DNA from: Flavobacteriaceae bacterium
GTDB taxonomy: Bacteria > Bacteroidota > Bacteroidia > Flavobacteriales > Flavobacteriaceae
Assembly: GCA_014238425.1 (NCBI GenBank)
Contig: JABABD010000029.1
Coordinates: 1-64,000, forward strand
Reading direction: 5' to 3'
DNA: 64,000 bases
Shown: in pieces, positions 28,575 to 37,824 of the stretch
Layout of the letters: each line of letters opens with the position of its first letter
How positions within the stretch are numbered: position 1 is the stretch's first letter
Program-made: the position numbers and the translations under genes
Notes under the pieces: model-generated
The model's input: the letters and a program-made list of their open reading frames with translations, nothing else
What the model was told of the DNA's origin: nothing
Databases searched by the model: none

Positions 28575-28582
28575 TATTTTTG
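28575..28582 (+). promoter_or_regulatory. promoter -7 element upstream of the WecA-like gene
   Basis: TATTTTTG (28575-28582) matches TAnnTTTG exactly and lies 17 bases before the ATG at 28600. A canonical TTTG at -33 is not present; the nearest T-rich candidate is CTTTAG around 28546-28551. The element sits in a 74-base gap after the GT4 gene. Confidence 0.45.
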
Positions 28583-28599
28583 CGTGTAAACAAACGTTA

Positions 28600-29763
28600 A
28601 TGTCATTTTATTATCCAATCCTTTTTTTTGTAGGAGCTTATATCCTTACGTATTTTACTATTCCAAAAATCATTGGATTAGTTGAATACAAAAAACTGAT
28701 GGATGAGCCCAACAAGAGAAGTTCTCATATTAAAAAAACTCCTACACTTGGAGGTGTGTCATTTTTTTACACATTAATTTTTGCTCTCTTTTTTCTTAAA
28801 GCTTGGTGCTCCTATGACGAAGCTTTTTATTTAGTACCTGGATTGACGATTCTTTTTATAATAGGATTAAAAGATGATTTGGTAGTGCTTTCGCCGTACA
28901 CAAAACTAATTGCACAAATCATAGCGATAACGTTTATTATTAGTAATGAAAGCTTTACCATTCATTCTTTAAATGGTTTTTTTGGAATAGATGAAATCCC
29001 TGTATATGTTTATTATGCTATAGCTGGATTCATAATGTTAACGATTATAAATGCCTACAATTTAATTGATGGCATTGATGGGCTTGCTGCAATTGTAGGA
29101 ATTGTCATCCTCATTATTTACACTACGATATTTTATATGACGAAAGAGTATTTTTTTCTATTAATAAGTTTAACATTAAACGGATGCTTAATAGCTTTTT
29201 TAAAGTATAATTTATCATCGACAAGTGAGAAGATTTTTATGGGAGATACTGGCTCTCTTATTGTAGGGTTCATAATTAGCATATTAACACTTAAGTTTTT
29301 AGCATTAACGCCTGAAAAATATGACAGCCTTCCTTTTTTAATCGAAAACATACCATTAATCGCAATAAGCATACTCATAGTACCATTATTTGATACGGCA
29401 CGAGTCTTTACCATTAGATTAGCAAACAAAAAAAGTCCGTTTTCGGCAGATAGGAATCATACTCATCATATATTGATTGATTATTTTAAAATATCGCATA
29501 GAAAGGCAAGTCTAGTTATTGGAGCTTTTAATTTAATTTTTGTTTATTTATTTATAATATTAGGAAGTGCTTCCTATAATTTTTGGCTAACAACCGTTTT
29601 AGTCATAACTGTTACTATATTAGCATACTTTTTTTACCGCTTTGACTATAGTTTTAGCAATGTTCGAAGAAAAATCAAGGTTAAACGTAAAGTAGATAAC
29701 GCCAAAAAGAAAGGAAAAAATTTAATAAAAAAAAACAAAGAACCCTTAATTAAGGAAGATTAA
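28600..29763 (+). CDS. undecaprenyl-phosphate GlcNAc-1-phosphate transferase (WecA/MraY family)
   Basis: Polytopic inner-membrane PNPT-family enzyme that transfers a HexNAc 1-phosphate from UDP-HexNAc to undecaprenyl phosphate, starting polymer assembly. Diagnostic cytoplasmic motifs are MDEPNKRSSHIKKTPTLGG (about residues 36 to 54), GLKDDLVVLSP with the Asp-Asp pair, NAYNLIDGIDGLA, KIFMGDTGSL and DRNHTHHIL. About ten helices fill 387 residues, and the tail is strongly basic (KVKRKVDNAKKKGKNLIKK). These fit WecA rather than MraY. It has its own promoter element and a 95-base gap before ugd. A second initiating enzyme of a different family lies at 32309. Confidence 0.9.
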   Translation: MSFYYPILFFVGAYILTYFTIPKIIGLVEYKKLMDEPNKRSSHIKKTPTLGGVSFFYTLIFALFFLKAWCSYDEAFYLVPGLTILFIIGLKDDLVVLSPYTKLIAQIIAITFIISNESFTIHSLNGFFGIDEIPVYVYYAIAGFIMLTIINAYNLIDGIDGLAAIVGIVILIIYTTIFYMTKEYFFLLISLTLNGCLIAFLKYNLSSTSEKIFMGDTGSLIVGFIISILTLKFLALTPEKYDSLPFLIENIPLIAISILIVPLFDTARVFTIRLANKKSPFSADRNHTHHILIDYFKISHRKASLVIGAFNLIFVYLFIILGSASYNFWLTTVLVITVTILAYFFYRFDYSFSNVRRKIKVKRKVDNAKKKGKNLIKKNKEPLIKED

Positions 29764-29858
29764 ATATGTTGAGCTACAATTTATTTTAACAGATTAAAGC
29801 TCATTTATTTAAACCTCTACAACTAGAAAAAACATAATTTTTAAACAAAATACTTTAA

Positions 29859-31259
29859 ATGAAAATACAAAATATTTGTTGTATCGGAGCAGGGTATGTT
29901 GGGGGTCCAACTATGGCAGTTATTGCGCAAAAATGCCCACATATAAAAGTAACGGTAGTCGATATCAACGAATCCAGAATTGCTGCATGGAATGATGACA
30001 ACTTAAATAATTTACCTGTTTTTGAGCCAGGCTTAGATCAGGTGGTTCAAGATGCAAGAGGTCGCAACTTATTCTTTTCAACCAATGTAGACGAAGCTAT
30101 TAACAATGCTGAAATGATTTTTATTTCTGTTAATACACCAACCAAAACTTACGGTAAAGGCAAGGGTATGGCAGCAGATTTGAAGTATATAGAGTTATGT
30201 GCTCGTCAAATAGCAAGAGTGTCAAAAACAGATAAAATTGTTGTTGAGAAGTCAACTCTACCAGTTAGGACTGCGTCAGCAATAAAAAGTATTCTCGATA
30301 GTACTGGGAATGATGTGAAATTCCAAATTTTATCTAATCCTGAATTTTTAGCTGAGGGAACTGCCGTCGACGATTTATTAGAGCCTGATAGAGTTTTAAT
30401 AGGTGGTGACCCTACTACTAATGAAGGAAAAAAAGCCATAGATTCTCTAGTGGAAATATATTCAAACTGGGTACCAAGAGAACAAATTTTAACTACAAAT
30501 GTGTGGTCCTCTGAGTTGTCAAAACTTACAGCAAACGCATTTTTAGCGCAAAGAGTGTCCTCTATAAATGCCATGTCAGAGATATGTGAAAAAACAGGAG
30601 CAGATGTTAATGAAGTGGCAAAAGCAATTGGGATGGATAGCCGAATTGGCCCGAAGTTCTTAAAAGCTTCTGTTGGATTTGGAGGATCTTGCTTTCAGAA
30701 AGACATACTCAATTTGGTGTATATTGCAAAGTCTTATGGTTTAGACGAAGCGGCAAATTATTGGGAACAAGTTGTTATAATGAACAACCATCAAAAACAA
30801 CGATTTTCAGACAATATAGTAAGTACACTTTACAATACTGTTTCTGGAAAAAAAATAGCCTTTTTAGGTTGGGCATTTAAAAAAGACACTAATGATACGC
30901 GTGAGTCGGCCGCAATAAAAGTAGCAGATAATTTGTTAAGTGAGCAAGCGAAAATTTCGGTATATGACCCTAAAGTTATAGCTGAACGAATGTATGCAGA
31001 CTTAGATTACCTAAATTCCAGAGGATCTGATGAAAATAGAGACTTATTAAGTGTTCACAAAAACCCTTATGAAGCATGCGAGGAATCTCATGGAATAGCA
31101 ATTTTAACTGAATGGGATGAATTTAAAGATTATGATTGGGAAAGAATATATGCAAGTATGAAAAAACCAGCATTTATATTTGATGGAAGAGGAATCATGG
31201 ATAAAAACCAACTAGAGAACATCGGATTTGAATACTATAAAATAGGAAGTGGAGAATAA
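29859..31259 (+). CDS. ugd: UDP-glucose 6-dehydrogenase
   Basis: NAD-dependent oxidation of UDP-glucose to UDP-glucuronate. The 466-residue length and motifs are those of the longer, eukaryote-like UGDH group: [20 protein letters not shown] (residues 6 to 25), [44 protein letters not shown], and the catalytic Cys in [17 protein letters not shown]. The C-terminal domain has [18 protein letters not shown]. Its product is the substrate of the decarboxylase at 31318. The 58-base gap to that gene shows no clear promoter, so the two are probably cotranscribed. Confidence 0.95.
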   Translation: MKIQNICCIGAGYVGGPTMAVIAQKCPHIKVTVVDINESRIAAWNDDNLNNLPVFEPGLDQVVQDARGRNLFFSTNVDEAINNAEMIFISVNTPTKTYGKGKGMAADLKYIELCARQIARVSKTDKIVVEKSTLPVRTASAIKSILDSTGNDVKFQILSNPEFLAEGTAVDDLLEPDRVLIGGDPTTNEGKKAIDSLVEIYSNWVPREQILTTNVWSSELSKLTANAFLAQRVSSINAMSEICEKTGADVNEVAKAIGMDSRIGPKFLKASVGFGGSCFQKDILNLVYIAKSYGLDEAANYWEQVVIMNNHQKQRFSDNIVSTLYNTVSGKKIAFLGWAFKKDTNDTRESAAIKVADNLLSEQAKISVYDPKVIAERMYADLDYLNSRGSDENRDLLSVHKNPYEACEESHGIAILTEWDEFKDYDWERIYASMKKPAFIFDGRGIMDKNQLENIGFEYYKIGSGE

Positions 31260-31317
31260 TAAGTATAAAATAAACTCTTACTTTCAGAATACTTAAAAAT
31301 CATTTAAACAAATTTTA

Positions 31318-32304
31318 ATGAAACGAGTTTTAATTACTGGTGGTGCTGGATTTTTAGGGTCTCATTTGTGCGATAAATTCATAAAGGAAGGCTATTATGT
31401 AATTGCTATGGATAACCTTATAACGGGCTCTTTAAAAAACATTGAACATTTGTTCAAGCTTCCTAATTTTGAGTTTTACCATCATGATGTATCAACTTTT
31501 GTTCATGTTTCAGGGAATTTAGATTATATTTTGCATTTCGCTTCACCAGCCAGTCCTATAGACTATTTAAAAATTCCAATTCAAACTCTAAAAGTAGGCT
31601 CGTTAGGAACGCACAATTTACTTGGACTTGCAATGCAAAAAAAAGCACGACTCCTCATCGCTTCGACATCTGAGGTTTATGGTGACCCCTTAGTGCATCC
31701 TCAAAGCGAAGAATATTATGGAAATGTAAACACAATAGGACCGAGAGGTGTATACGATGAAGCTAAACGTTTTCAAGAATCCATGACTATGGCTTATCAT
31801 AGATTTCATGGCCTTGAGACAAGAATCGCTAGGATATTTAATACTTACGGACCGAGAATGAGGCTTAATGATGGCCGTGTTATTCCAGCATTTATGGGTC
31901 AAGCATTAAGAGGAGAAGATTTAACAGTATTTGGTGACGGTTTACAGACCAGGTCATTTTGTTATGTGGATGACCAAGTCGAGGGTATTTACAAACTCTT
32001 GTTAAGTGATTATGAATTACCAGTTAATATTGGCAACCCTGACGAAATTACTATCAAAGATTTCGCTGAAGAGATAATCAAATTGACAAATTCTAATCAA
32101 AAAATTCTTTACAAAGAATTGCCTATAGATGATCCAATGCAGAGACAACCAGATATTACTCTAGCAAAAAAAGTCATAGGATGGGAGCCTAGAGTAAATA
32201 GAAAACAAGGAATGCAAAGAACATTTACATATTTTCAATCCTTGACTAAGGAAGAACTATTAACCAGTCAACACAAAGATTTTTCAGACTATATAGGAAG
32301 GTAG
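31318..32304 (+). CDS. UDP-glucuronic acid decarboxylase (UDP-xylose synthase)
   Basis: Extended SDR enzyme that oxidises, decarboxylates and reduces UDP-GlcA to UDP-xylose. It shows the NAD-binding [12 protein letters not shown] (about residues 8 to 19), the family signature [34 protein letters not shown], the catalytic Tyr/Lys in [11 protein letters not shown], and [13 protein letters not shown]. The 328-residue length matches single-domain UXS proteins. Adjacent ugd gives a complete UDP-Glc to UDP-Xyl route, so the polymer probably contains xylose and/or glucuronate (inference). It precedes the initiating transferase by four bases. Confidence 0.94.
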   Translation: MKRVLITGGAGFLGSHLCDKFIKEGYYVIAMDNLITGSLKNIEHLFKLPNFEFYHHDVSTFVHVSGNLDYILHFASPASPIDYLKIPIQTLKVGSLGTHNLLGLAMQKKARLLIASTSEVYGDPLVHPQSEEYYGNVNTIGPRGVYDEAKRFQESMTMAYHRFHGLETRIARIFNTYGPRMRLNDGRVIPAFMGQALRGEDLTVFGDGLQTRSFCYVDDQVEGIYKLLLSDYELPVNIGNPDEITIKDFAEEIIKLTNSNQKILYKELPIDDPMQRQPDITLAKKVIGWEPRVNRKQGMQRTFTYFQSLTKEELLTSQHKDFSDYIGR

Positions 32305-32308
32305 TACT

Positions 32309-33715
32309 ATGAAGCAGAAGAGAGGGAGATACTCATGGCTTTTAAGAGTTTTCTTAATGATTTATGATGTTTTGGTTCTCAATATACTCGCGTATTATTT
32401 ATTAAATTTCAATGATGAAAACTTATACTTCTTTTCATCAGATTGGCTAAATGACAAACACTTGTTGTATATATTTTACTCAATTATACTATGGTTTTCA
32501 TCTGCAATATTCTTAAAATTCTATAGCGTATATCGATATACATCCGCACTTAATATTATAGCGCTGCTTTTTAGGCAATTTATAACATATTCGATTATAG
32601 TATTTGCATTTATTGGAGTATTCAGAAGTATTAATATTGAGGCGATAACGACAATAAACTATCTATTTTATTCACTAATTGCTATTGCATTTATGAAGTT
32701 GCTAAGTTTTTACGCTTTAAAATCTTATCGGCGTTATTTAAATGGAAACATAAGGCATGTAGTAATAATTGGACATGGTGAAAACTCAAAAAAACTTATT
32801 GATATATTTAAGAAAAAAGAGTTAGGATATGATCTTATAGGGGTATTTAATAATTCAGGAAATAAAAACATCACGGGAACTATTGAGGACAGTTTTAAAT
32901 TCTTAAAGAATAATGATTATATAGATGAAATATATTGTGCTATTGATGAACTTTCAGAAAAGCAAGCTAATGAGTTTGTAAGATATGCAAGCATAAATCA
33001 CTGTCATATTAAATTTATTCCAGACTCAAAGAAGCTTATTACAAAAAGATTGAAAACAGATTATTATGGATACCTTCCCATTTTATCTATTCAGAATATT
33101 GCTTTAAATGATGACTTAAATAGAATTATAAAACGAAGTTTTGATATTTTCTTCTCATTAATAGTTATAATTTTCATTATGTCCTGGCTCTCAATAATTT
33201 TAATTTTATTAATTAAATTAGAATCTAAGGGACCATTATTTTATAAGCATAAGAGAAATGGGTTAAATTATAAGGAGTTCAATTGTTATAAATATAGATC
33301 ATTGACTACAACTCAAGAAATTAGAGGGACTTATGTAAAGGAAAATGACAGAAGACTCACTAAAATCGGCAAGTTGTTACGTAGAACGAGTATAGATGAA
33401 CTACCTCAATTCATTAATGTTTTAAAGGGTGAAATGAGTGTTGTTGGCCCCAGACCCCATATGCCATCCTATACAGATGACTATTCAAAGAAGATAGACA
33501 AATACAATTTTATTTTCAGGCACAATGTAAGACCTGGAATAACAGGGATGGCTCAAGTAAAAGGATTTCGTGGTGAAATTGAGAAAGATAAAGATATTAT
33601 CAATCGCATAAAATATGATGTTTTTTATATAGAAAATTGGTCATTATTTTTGGATTTAAAAATTATAGTTCAGACACTGTTTCATGTTTTTGTAGGTGAT
33701 AAAAAGGCGTATTGA
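32309..33715 (+). CDS. undecaprenyl-phosphate sugar phosphotransferase (WcaJ/WbaP family)
   Basis: Polyisoprenyl-phosphate hexose-1-phosphate transferase. About four N-terminal helices (residues 10 to 140) are followed by a Rossmann-like domain with VVIIGHGENSKKLIDIF (about 148 to 164). A re-entrant helix comes next (IIKRSFDIFFSLIVIIFIM), then the catalytic cytoplasmic domain: ESKGPLFYKHKRNG, FNCYKYRSL, LRRTSIDELPQFINVLKGEM, SVVGPRPHMPSY and RPGITGMAQVKGFRG. At 468 residues it is full length. It would load the first sugar phosphate onto undecaprenyl phosphate. Its stop is one base from the end of the convergent glycosyltransferase gene. Confidence 0.94.
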   Translation: MKQKRGRYSWLLRVFLMIYDVLVLNILAYYLLNFNDENLYFFSSDWLNDKHLLYIFYSIILWFSSAIFLKFYSVYRYTSALNIIALLFRQFITYSIIVFAFIGVFRSINIEAITTINYLFYSLIAIAFMKLLSFYALKSYRRYLNGNIRHVVIIGHGENSKKLIDIFKKKELGYDLIGVFNNSGNKNITGTIEDSFKFLKNNDYIDEIYCAIDELSEKQANEFVRYASINHCHIKFIPDSKKLITKRLKTDYYGYLPILSIQNIALNDDLNRIIKRSFDIFFSLIVIIFIMSWLSIILILLIKLESKGPLFYKHKRNGLNYKEFNCYKYRSLTTTQEIRGTYVKENDRRLTKIGKLLRRTSIDELPQFINVLKGEMSVVGPRPHMPSYTDDYSKKIDKYNFIFRHNVRPGITGMAQVKGFRGEIEKDKDIINRIKYDVFYIENWSLFLDLKIIVQTLFHVFVGDKKAY

Positions 33716-33716
33716 T

Positions 33717-34877
33717 TTATAAAATTTTTGATAAAGAATTAAGCTGTTTTTGAAAACTAAACTCTTTAATGGCTTTATCTTGAATCTCTTTTCTAAAAAC
33801 TGAATTTAACTCGGTATAGGTTATTTGTTTTAATACGTTATTCAAATCTTCATAATTGCTAGATTCAGCAGTCCACCCTATTTTCTTTTCTTTAACAATA
33901 GTTTCACCTTCTCCACCGCCAAAATAAAGTATTGGTAAGCCTAGTCTAGCGTATTCAAAAATTTTAGAAGGAACAGACCCATATATCCTATTTAGGAGTG
34001 GAATAATAGTTAAATCATATTGCACCAAAAGAGTATGTAATTCTGTACGCTTTACTTCTCTATGATAAATAATAGGTAAGTTAGGGTTAACCGCAATAAA
34101 GGCTTCTATTTTCTTAGTTTCTGCACCTGCTCCGTAGATATGGAATTCAATGTTTGTGTAGTTCAAGTTTTTACAGAGCTTAAGTATGCCTTGAGCAATG
34201 CCCAGAAGACCTGCATATACTATTTTTATTTTTGCGTTTGGGGTATTGTACTCACTCAATTTAGGTGGGTTAAAATCAGGGTAGTTGCGATATAAGAATG
34301 TTTTTTTATCAGGCACAATTTTAGAAACATGTGCTAAGATTTCTTCACTTTGACCTAGAATTAAATTTGCCTTTCTATAGTTGTATCGCTCAATTCGCTC
34401 AAGTATTCCATAACTAAAGTTCTTCTTTAAAGCACCTAATTCTAACCCTGCAATAGGCCAAAGATCTGATACGTTTAATATTAACTGTCGTTTCTGGCTT
34501 AAGAAAAGCATACACGTAAATGCTACTAATAATGGAGGCGATTGAACAATGACTGTCTTTGGTAACTTATGTGTTATAATAAACCAGATCAAGCTAAAAG
34601 AGTAAGATAGCATAGCAAACAATCTCAGAATCTTATTCTTCGAGTTGCTAGCATAAATCCATAATCGATGAATTTTAATACGGTTCTCTACTGAAACATC
34701 ACTGAATTTACCTTTATAATCATTGAATACTTTTCCTGCTGGATAGTTTGGTAAAGGAGTTACCACAGACACATTAAAGTCACGTTCTTGAAGTCCTTCT
34801 GCTAGATGAAAGATGCGGTTAGAAGCCGCACCAATTTCAGGCGGAAAATAATTAGTTATGATAAGTATATCCTTCAC
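33717..34877 (-). CDS. glycosyltransferase family 4 (WbuB-like), inverted
   Basis: GT-B glycosyltransferase related to the one at 27329-28525: KDILIITNYFPPEIGAASNR, VSVVTPLPNYPAGKVFNDYKG and LNVSDLWPIAGLELGALK in the acceptor half, and KIVYAGLLGIAQGILKL with SKIFEYARLGLPILYFGGGEG in the donor half. I place the start at the GTG at 34877 (MKDILIITN), which is one base after the stop of the upstream ligase gene. A TTG at 34892 is the alternative and would overlap that gene by 14 bases; no ATG is available. It is 386 residues long. It runs opposite to the main locus and forms a two-gene unit with the CapK/PaaK-like gene. Confidence 0.87.
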   Translation of the reverse strand: MKDILIITNYFPPEIGAASNRIFHLAEGLQERDFNVSVVTPLPNYPAGKVFNDYKGKFSDVSVENRIKIHRLWIYASNSKNKILRLFAMLSYSFSLIWFIITHKLPKTVIVQSPPLLVAFTCMLFLSQKRQLILNVSDLWPIAGLELGALKKNFSYGILERIERYNYRKANLILGQSEEILAHVSKIVPDKKTFLYRNYPDFNPPKLSEYNTPNAKIKIVYAGLLGIAQGILKLCKNLNYTNIEFHIYGAGAETKKIEAFIAVNPNLPIIYHREVKRTELHTLLVQYDLTIIPLLNRIYGSVPSKIFEYARLGLPILYFGGGEGETIVKEKKIGWTAESSNYEDLNNVLKQITYTELNSVFRKEIQDKAIKEFSFQKQLNSLSKIL

Positions 34878-34878
34878 T

Positions 34879-36195
34879 TTAATTTGTTTCAATTAAAGAT
34901 GAAAACTGTTTCAATTTACCACTTTTTGATCGTTTCAATCGATCTTGCTTCTCAAAAATAATATTTAAGCCTTTTTCAAGGTAAGTAGTCATTTCATTTT
35001 CTATAAGCTCTTTTTTATCCTCTGTAAGTTCATCCGTGCTTACATAATAAATCTTAAAAGTATCTGTATTTAATTGCTCAACTATAAATTCTTTAACATT
35101 GCCATCATTTTCAATAATACTTTTTGTAATATAATAAAAGGTTAAACCAGCGGCTTTTTTCCCACTTGGTAAAATAATGATGTCATTTGTTCTACCTATA
35201 AGTTTTTCAAGGATAGGGATTCTTAATGTGCTTTTTTTGGATAGTATCCCAATATCCCCAATATCATATCGAATAAATGGTTGTGATTTATTATATAGAG
35301 ACGTTATGACCAATCGCCCTTCCTCACCCAAAGGCAACACATTATTCTTTTCATCAAGAATTTCTACGAATAAGGTTTCACTGTTGACCTGCCAATGCCC
35401 CTTAGGGTTTTGAAATGCAATTAAATCTAATTCAGAAGCTCCATATTCATTGATTATAGGCACTCCAAATTGTGTTTCCATAAGTAACTTGTCGTCATCG
35501 AATAACATTTCAGATGTTACAACGCAAACATGTAAGGACGGACAAACGGTATTCAGTATAATATTTTTATGTTTTAAATACTTGGCAAATTGCACCATGG
35601 AACTAGTATAGCCATTCATGTATTCAAACGGTTTTGATTTAAAAACAGATAACCACTGTTCAAACGCCGTATCACTTAAGTCAAACACATTAAACCGGGT
35701 TCTATGACTAACTATGTCTTTTAATTTTTCCTTAGAAAACCCTATTTTATCTAAGATAATTCCATAAAAACGAGCTTGTTTAGAGGTGTTAAAATCGATA
35801 CCGAACCAACCAAACCTATTTTGAATAATGGCCCATGTCAAAGCATGACAAAATTTATCTTTAGAAAAGATAAAAGGCGTACCTGAAGCTCCTGATGTTT
35901 TATCAATGTAAATATTGTTTTTTGAGAACCCGTCTGATAGTAGTGCTTCTAATGGTTGCTGTAAATCCTGTTTTGTCATTATAGGAATATCGTTCCAATC
36001 TAATGAATCTACATTTTTAACAAATGATTTGTAAAACGAATTGTGTTTAAGGTGATAAGAAACAATCTCTTGTTTTTTGGTGTAAACGTAAGTTCTGAAC
36101 TCATCATCATTTTTATTTTGGACGCTTTTTAAAATACGTAAAGCATTCCTAATCGGATAGCCACTAAGTCGTAATGAAAGATCGAATAAATTCAA
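34879..36195 (-). CDS. CapK/PaaK-like AMP-forming ligase
   Basis: Adenylate-forming enzyme of the phenylacetate-CoA ligase (PaaK/CapK) family, 438 residues, no signal peptide. It has the phosphate-binding loop TSGASGTPFIFSKD (about residues 100 to 113), the NEYGASELDLIAF adenine-binding motif, FIRYDIGDIG and a C-terminal lid with LIGRTNDIIILPSG. Relatives lie in capsule and O-antigen loci (CapK), where their substrate is usually unknown; an acyl or amino-acyl decoration is possible (inference). No in-frame ATG or GTG fits, so TTG at 36195 is used. It is translated just ahead of the inverted GT4. Confidence 0.85.
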   Translation of the reverse strand: MNLFDLSLRLSGYPIRNALRILKSVQNKNDDEFRTYVYTKKQEIVSYHLKHNSFYKSFVKNVDSLDWNDIPIMTKQDLQQPLEALLSDGFSKNNIYIDKTSGASGTPFIFSKDKFCHALTWAIIQNRFGWFGIDFNTSKQARFYGIILDKIGFSKEKLKDIVSHRTRFNVFDLSDTAFEQWLSVFKSKPFEYMNGYTSSMVQFAKYLKHKNIILNTVCPSLHVCVVTSEMLFDDDKLLMETQFGVPIINEYGASELDLIAFQNPKGHWQVNSETLFVEILDEKNNVLPLGEEGRLVITSLYNKSQPFIRYDIGDIGILSKKSTLRIPILEKLIGRTNDIIILPSGKKAAGLTFYYITKSIIENDGNVKEFIVEQLNTDTFKIYYVSTDELTEDKKELIENEMTTYLEKGLNIIFEKQDRLKRSKSGKLKQFSSLIETN

Positions 36196-36254
36196 AAGAG
36201 AAATGCTTCAACTATGTTTATGTAAATTAATTATTTTTTAAGCGTAAAAGCAAT

Positions 36255-36262
36255 TATTTTTG
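36255..36262 (+). promoter_or_regulatory. promoter -7 element upstream of purD
   Basis: TATTTTTG (36255-36262) is a perfect TAnnTTTG, 19 bases before the purD ATG at 36282. The -33 region is only T-rich (TTTTTTAAG near 36234), without a clear TTTG. It lies in the divergent gap between purD and the inverted CapK-like gene. Confidence 0.45.
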
Positions 36263-36281
36263 GCTTTTAAAAACTACTATC

Positions 36282-37553
36282 ATGAATATTTTAATTCTGG
36301 GTTCTGGAGGAAGAGAACATACATTTGCTTGGAAATTGTCACAAAGTGACAAATGCCAAAATCTTTTTGTAGCACCTGGAAATTCTGGGACTACTCAAAT
36401 AGCAACAAATATCCCTATAGATGTAAATGATTTTGAGGGGATTAAAGAAATAGTCTTAAAAAATGACATCACTATGGTGGTTGTTGGTCCAGAAGATCCT
36501 TTGGTAAATGGTATACATGATTTTTTTCTTAATGACGAAGCACTAAAATTGGTAAATGTCATTGGACCTCAAAAGGCGGCCGCACAACTTGAAGGTAGTA
36601 AGGAATTTGCTAAAGAATTTTTATATAGACACAATATTCCAACTGCTGCTTATGAGAGTTTTACAAAAGAAACCTTAGATAAAGGATATACATTTTTAGA
36701 AACTTTAAAACCTCCATATGTTTTAAAAGCGGATGGACTGGCTGCTGGGAAAGGTGTTTTGATTATTGAGGATATTAATGAAGCCAAAAATGAATTAAAA
36801 AAAATGCTTGTTGATTCTAAATTTGGACAGGCGAGTACAAAAGTAGTTATTGAAGAGTTTTTAAGTGGAATAGAATTAAGCTGTTTTGTGTTAACAGATG
36901 AAGATAACTATAAGATTTTGCCAACAGCAAAAGATTATAAGCGTATTGGCGAAGGAGATACGGGTTTGAACACCGGAGGAATGGGGGCGGTTTCTCCAGT
37001 GCCTTTTGTAGATGATGAGTTTATGCAAAAGGTTGAAAACAGAGTGGTCAAGCCTACAATAGAAGGACTTAAAAAAGACAACTTACCATACAAAGGGTTT
37101 GTGTTTATAGGATTGATAAAAGTAGGAGATGATCCATTTGTCATAGAATACAATGTTAGGATGGGAGATCCAGAAACAGAAGTCGTATTCCCGCGAATAC
37201 AAAACGATTTGGTAGAGATATTTCAAGCTATGGGAGATGGGAGATTAAAAGATATTGAACTAAAAGTAACGCCAAAGGCTGCAACCACCATAATGTTGGT
37301 TTCTGGAGGGTATCCAGAAGCCTATGATAAAGGAATGGAAATAAACGGTTTAGATAAGATTGAAGAATCTATCCCGTTTCATGCCGGTGCCCAATTAAAA
37401 GAGGGGAAAGTAATTACCTCAGGAGGTCGTGTTATGGCAATAACATCCTATGGTGAAACATATAAAGAGGCCATAAAAAAATCTTATCAAAATATTGAAA
37501 AACTACATTTTGATAAGATGTATTATCGTAAGGATATTGGTTTTGATCTATAG
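36282..37553 (+). CDS. purD: phosphoribosylamine--glycine ligase
   Basis: GAR synthetase of de novo purine synthesis: joins glycine to 5-phosphoribosylamine using ATP, in the cytoplasm. The N-terminal domain has MNILILGSGGREHTFAWKL; the ATP-grasp domain has GSKEFAKEFLYRHNIPTA, VLKADGLAAGKGV, VVIEEFLSGIELSCF and the metal-binding EYNVRMGDPETEVV; the C-terminal part has LVSGGYPEAYDKG. At 423 residues it is of normal length. No other purine gene is nearby. Its stop codon overlaps the convergent DUF6341 gene by six bases. Confidence 0.97.
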   Translation: MNILILGSGGREHTFAWKLSQSDKCQNLFVAPGNSGTTQIATNIPIDVNDFEGIKEIVLKNDITMVVVGPEDPLVNGIHDFFLNDEALKLVNVIGPQKAAAQLEGSKEFAKEFLYRHNIPTAAYESFTKETLDKGYTFLETLKPPYVLKADGLAAGKGVLIIEDINEAKNELKKMLVDSKFGQASTKVVIEEFLSGIELSCFVLTDEDNYKILPTAKDYKRIGEGDTGLNTGGMGAVSPVPFVDDEFMQKVENRVVKPTIEGLKKDNLPYKGFVFIGLIKVGDDPFVIEYNVRMGDPETEVVFPRIQNDLVEIFQAMGDGRLKDIELKVTPKAATTIMLVSGGYPEAYDKGMEINGLDKIEESIPFHAGAQLKEGKVITSGGRVMAITSYGETYKEAIKKSYQNIEKLHFDKMYYRKDIGFDL

Positions 37554-37775
37554 ATAAGAGTGAGACGTAATACTCTTGTCTTCTTCTCCGTTCTTGTCAA
37601 AAGTTCTTAATTGCATCATCCAGTAAGTAAACGCCACTAATCCAATAACAATAAATATCCATGACATTATGTTGGCGCCAAACCAGCTTTCTAATTCCAT
37701 TTCTCTTAGAGCATCAAATGGTTTAAAAAGAAAGTTCACAAACAAATCCTGAATGGTGTAGAAAAAATCTTTCAT
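37548..37775 (-). CDS. small membrane protein, DUF6341 family
   Basis: 75-residue protein with one clear membrane helix (about residues 32 to 51, IMSWIFIVIGLVAFTYWMMQL). It has an amphipathic N-terminus, MKDFFYTIQDLFVNFLFKPFDALREM, and a charged tail. I recognise it as the flavobacterial DUF6341 family, which commonly sits beside purD and DUF6427 genes. The ATG at 37775 is preferred over an in-frame start at 37805 because a good promoter (37795-37824, minus strand) would lie inside the longer version. Function unknown. It converges on purD with a six-base overlap. Confidence 0.8.
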   Translation of the reverse strand: MKDFFYTIQDLFVNFLFKPFDALREMELESWFGANIMSWIFIVIGLVAFTYWMMQLRTFDKNGEEDKSITSHSYL

Positions 37776-37794
37776 AGGTAGTATATTTACAGGG

Positions 37795-37824
37795 CAAATA
37801 TACAAAAGGTATAAATGATTACAA
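37795..37824 (-). promoter_or_regulatory. promoter for the DUF6341 gene
   Basis: On the minus strand, TTG (37824-37822) is followed after 19 bases by TATATTTG (37802-37795), a perfect TAnnTTTG. Initiation near 37788 gives a leader of about 13 bases before the ATG at 37775. This rules out the longer start at 37805. The promoter overlaps the first codons of the divergent DUF6427 gene. Confidence 0.65.

Noticed and set aside
30689..30880. Plus-strand open frame of 63 codons within ugd
   Set aside because: Out-of-frame shadow overlapping the catalytic region of ugd.
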